Below, piece by piece: positions 62,919 through 64,000 of a DNA stretch of 64,000 nucleotides. Position 1 is the stretch's first letter. Each line of letters starts with the position of its first letter. Below the pieces are notes generated by a model that did no database searches, was not told the DNA's origin, and saw nothing but the letters and a program-made list of their open reading frames with translations. The position numbers and the translations under genes are program-made. The stretch comes from Streptomyces sp. MNU76. GTDB taxonomy: Bacteria; Actinomycetota; Actinomycetes; Streptomycetales; Streptomycetaceae. The DNA is taken from the NCBI RefSeq assembly GCF_020982545.1, contig NZ_JAJKLK010000007.1, positions 248,001-312,000 on the forward strand. Reading direction: 5' to 3'.

Positions 62919-63836
62919 GTGTACCGGTTCCTGCTGACGCCCCGATGGTGGGGGATCAACGTCTTCGTGCTGCTCGCCATCCCGTTCTGCGTGTTCATGG
63001 GGTCGTGGCAGCTGAGCCGGTTCGAGGACCGGATGCAGGACCATCGCGCGGCGACCGAGCGGATCGACCCGGCGGACCGGGCCCCGGCACGCCCGCTGGA
63101 GTCGTTGCTGCCGGTGGACAAGGAGACCTCGGGCGAACTGGCCACCGTGAGCGGGCGGTACGGCGAGCAGCTCCTCGTGCCCAACCGTGAGCTGGACGGC
63201 CGGACCGGGTTCTACGTGCTGACTCTGCTGCGCACCGACGAGGGCAAAGCCCTGCCGGTGGTACGGGGCTGGCTGCCCGGCGCGGCGGACGCCGACCGGG
63301 CCCCGGCGGCCCCCTCCGGCGAGGTCACCGTCACCGGGTCGCTCCAGGCCTCCGAGACCCCGGGGTCGAACGGCGTGCCCGTCCAGGGCGGGCTGCCGAC
63401 CGGTCAGACCTCGGCGATCAGCGCGGCGGCGCTGGTGAACCTCGTGCCGGACGACCTGTACGACGCCTGGATCACCCTCGACAAGGGCGACTCGGGCATG
63501 AAGGCCGTCCCCGCGACGGCGCCGCAGGACACCGGGCTCGACCTCAAGGCCTTCCAGAACCTCGGTTACACCGGCGAGTGGTTCGTGTTCGCCGGCTTCG
63601 TCGTGTTCATGTGGTTCCGCCTGATCCGCCGCGAGGTCGAGTTCATCCGCGACACGGAACTGGGGCTGCTGCCCGACACCGCCGAGCCGGACGGAAACGG
63701 AGACGGCCGTAGCGCCGCCGCACCGGACGGTGACGGAGACGGCGACGAGCAGGGCGGCGGCGAAGCGAACCGAGACGGGGCGCACGCCGACCGAGCCGAC
63801 GAGAACAGCTCCCGCGAGGCCGAGCCGGCCCCGTAG
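62919..63836 (+). CDS. SURF1 family protein
   Basis: 305 residues from GTG 62919 (GTG 62910 is also in frame). Two membrane helices (about 9-30 and near 218-236) flank a soluble domain with MGSWQLSRFEDRM and the ending YTGEWFVFAGFVVFMWFRLI. SURF1 helps assemble the aa3-type cytochrome c oxidase. The C-terminal 60 residues are Asp/Gly/Glu-rich and unconserved. TACGGT (62906-62911), seven bases before the chosen start, suggests a leaderless mRNA and favours 62919. Confidence 0.88.
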   Translation: MYRFLLTPRWWGINVFVLLAIPFCVFMGSWQLSRFEDRMQDHRAATERIDPADRAPARPLESLLPVDKETSGELATVSGRYGEQLLVPNRELDGRTGFYVLTLLRTDEGKALPVVRGWLPGAADADRAPAAPSGEVTVTGSLQASETPGSNGVPVQGGLPTGQTSAISAAALVNLVPDDLYDAWITLDKGDSGMKAVPATAPQDTGLDLKAFQNLGYTGEWFVFAGFVVFMWFRLIRREVEFIRDTELGLLPDTAEPDGNGDGRSAAAPDGDGDGDEQGGGEANRDGAHADRADENSSREAEPAP

Positions 63837-63928
63837 GACCGACGGGCTCCGCTGAGAATCGACGGCATCCCACGGCCACGCCGGGGCCCGTGGCCCTGCC
63901 GCCCCCGTCAGGCACCCCGGCAGGCCAG

Positions 63929-64000
63929 TCAGGTCGCTGCCATCAAACCCGTCCGGTAGACCACGCCCGCGCAGGCGTTGCCGATGTTGGCCGAGAAGGT
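63929..64000 (-). CDS. C-terminal end of an unidentified exported protein (runs off the window)
   Basis: The minus-strand frame entering the window reads ANIGNACAGVVYRTGLMAAT and stops at TGA 63929-63931. It has the look of a secreted protein end with a single Cys. No family is recognised from 23 residues. Confidence 0.55.
   Translation of the reverse strand, partial: TFSANIGNACAGVVYRTGLMAAT

Overview
The window is chromosomal DNA of a Streptomyces species. It is about 70% GC, most gene starts carry GGAGG-type ribosome binding sites, and it encodes developmental regulators found only in this group: BldG with its anti-sigma partner, and WblA. From hppA through bldG, the helicase, the tad genes, acs, nhaA, marP, nth, crp, the ArsA pair, wblA and the bifunctional PBP, the gene order follows the S. 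coelicolor SCO3547-SCO3580 region. It also follows the M. tuberculosis Rv3646c-Rv3683 region, so positions 1 to about 38000 are conserved actinobacterial core.

Layout. 1-4000: the 5' end of hppA, the bldG/anti-sigma operon, and a divergent MrfA/Hrq1-like helicase. 4000-9300: a minus-strand tad pilus operon (ssd/cpaE, tadA, tadB, tadC, a DUF4244 pilin and two TadE-like proteins). 9300-9860: an intergenic region with a 6C small RNA. 9860-16900: HAD phosphatase, Fic-like protein, P-loop ATPase, deacetylase-like lipoprotein, and a SulP-carbonic anhydrase fusion. 17000-29900: acsA, nhaA, holin-like protein, epoxide hydrolase, marP, CoA-type NUDIX, nth, crp, MBL hydrolase, second NUDIX, ridA and DUF4177. 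30000-38850: two ArsA-type ATPases, wblA, PBP, a YqeY protein, a phosphoesterase and a membrane protein.

From tRNA-Pro(CGG) at 38879 onward the DNA is accessory. A frameshifted tyrosine integrase and the broken tip of an RHS polymorphic toxin (39000-40300) mark an eroded insertion. SHOCT/DUF6325 proteins, a large membrane protein, a PIN-domain fragment and two small Cys-rich ORFs follow. At 43589-52787 lies the most system-like cluster. An XRE regulator, ImmA/IrrE protease, DUF6545 membrane protein and cytochrome P450 form an overlapping operon. Divergent from it is a 1449-residue STAND NTPase with 14 WD40 blades, and a 14-bp palindrome lies between the two units.

53000-56300 looks like a zinc-response module: two permease-family genes face a Cys-free L32 paralogue and a CobW GTPase across a short AT-rich, Zur-like site. 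The end holds an RCK-type protein without a visible pore filter, a Met/His-rich membrane protein next to an ECF sigma factor, an S9 peptidase, a SnoaL-like protein, SURF1, and the 3' end of one more gene.

Two places (TadC/pilin near 5300 and DUF6545/P450 near 44940) have reading frames that run past the expected stop. One missing base in a GC homopolymer would explain each, so they are either real junction changes or sequence errors.
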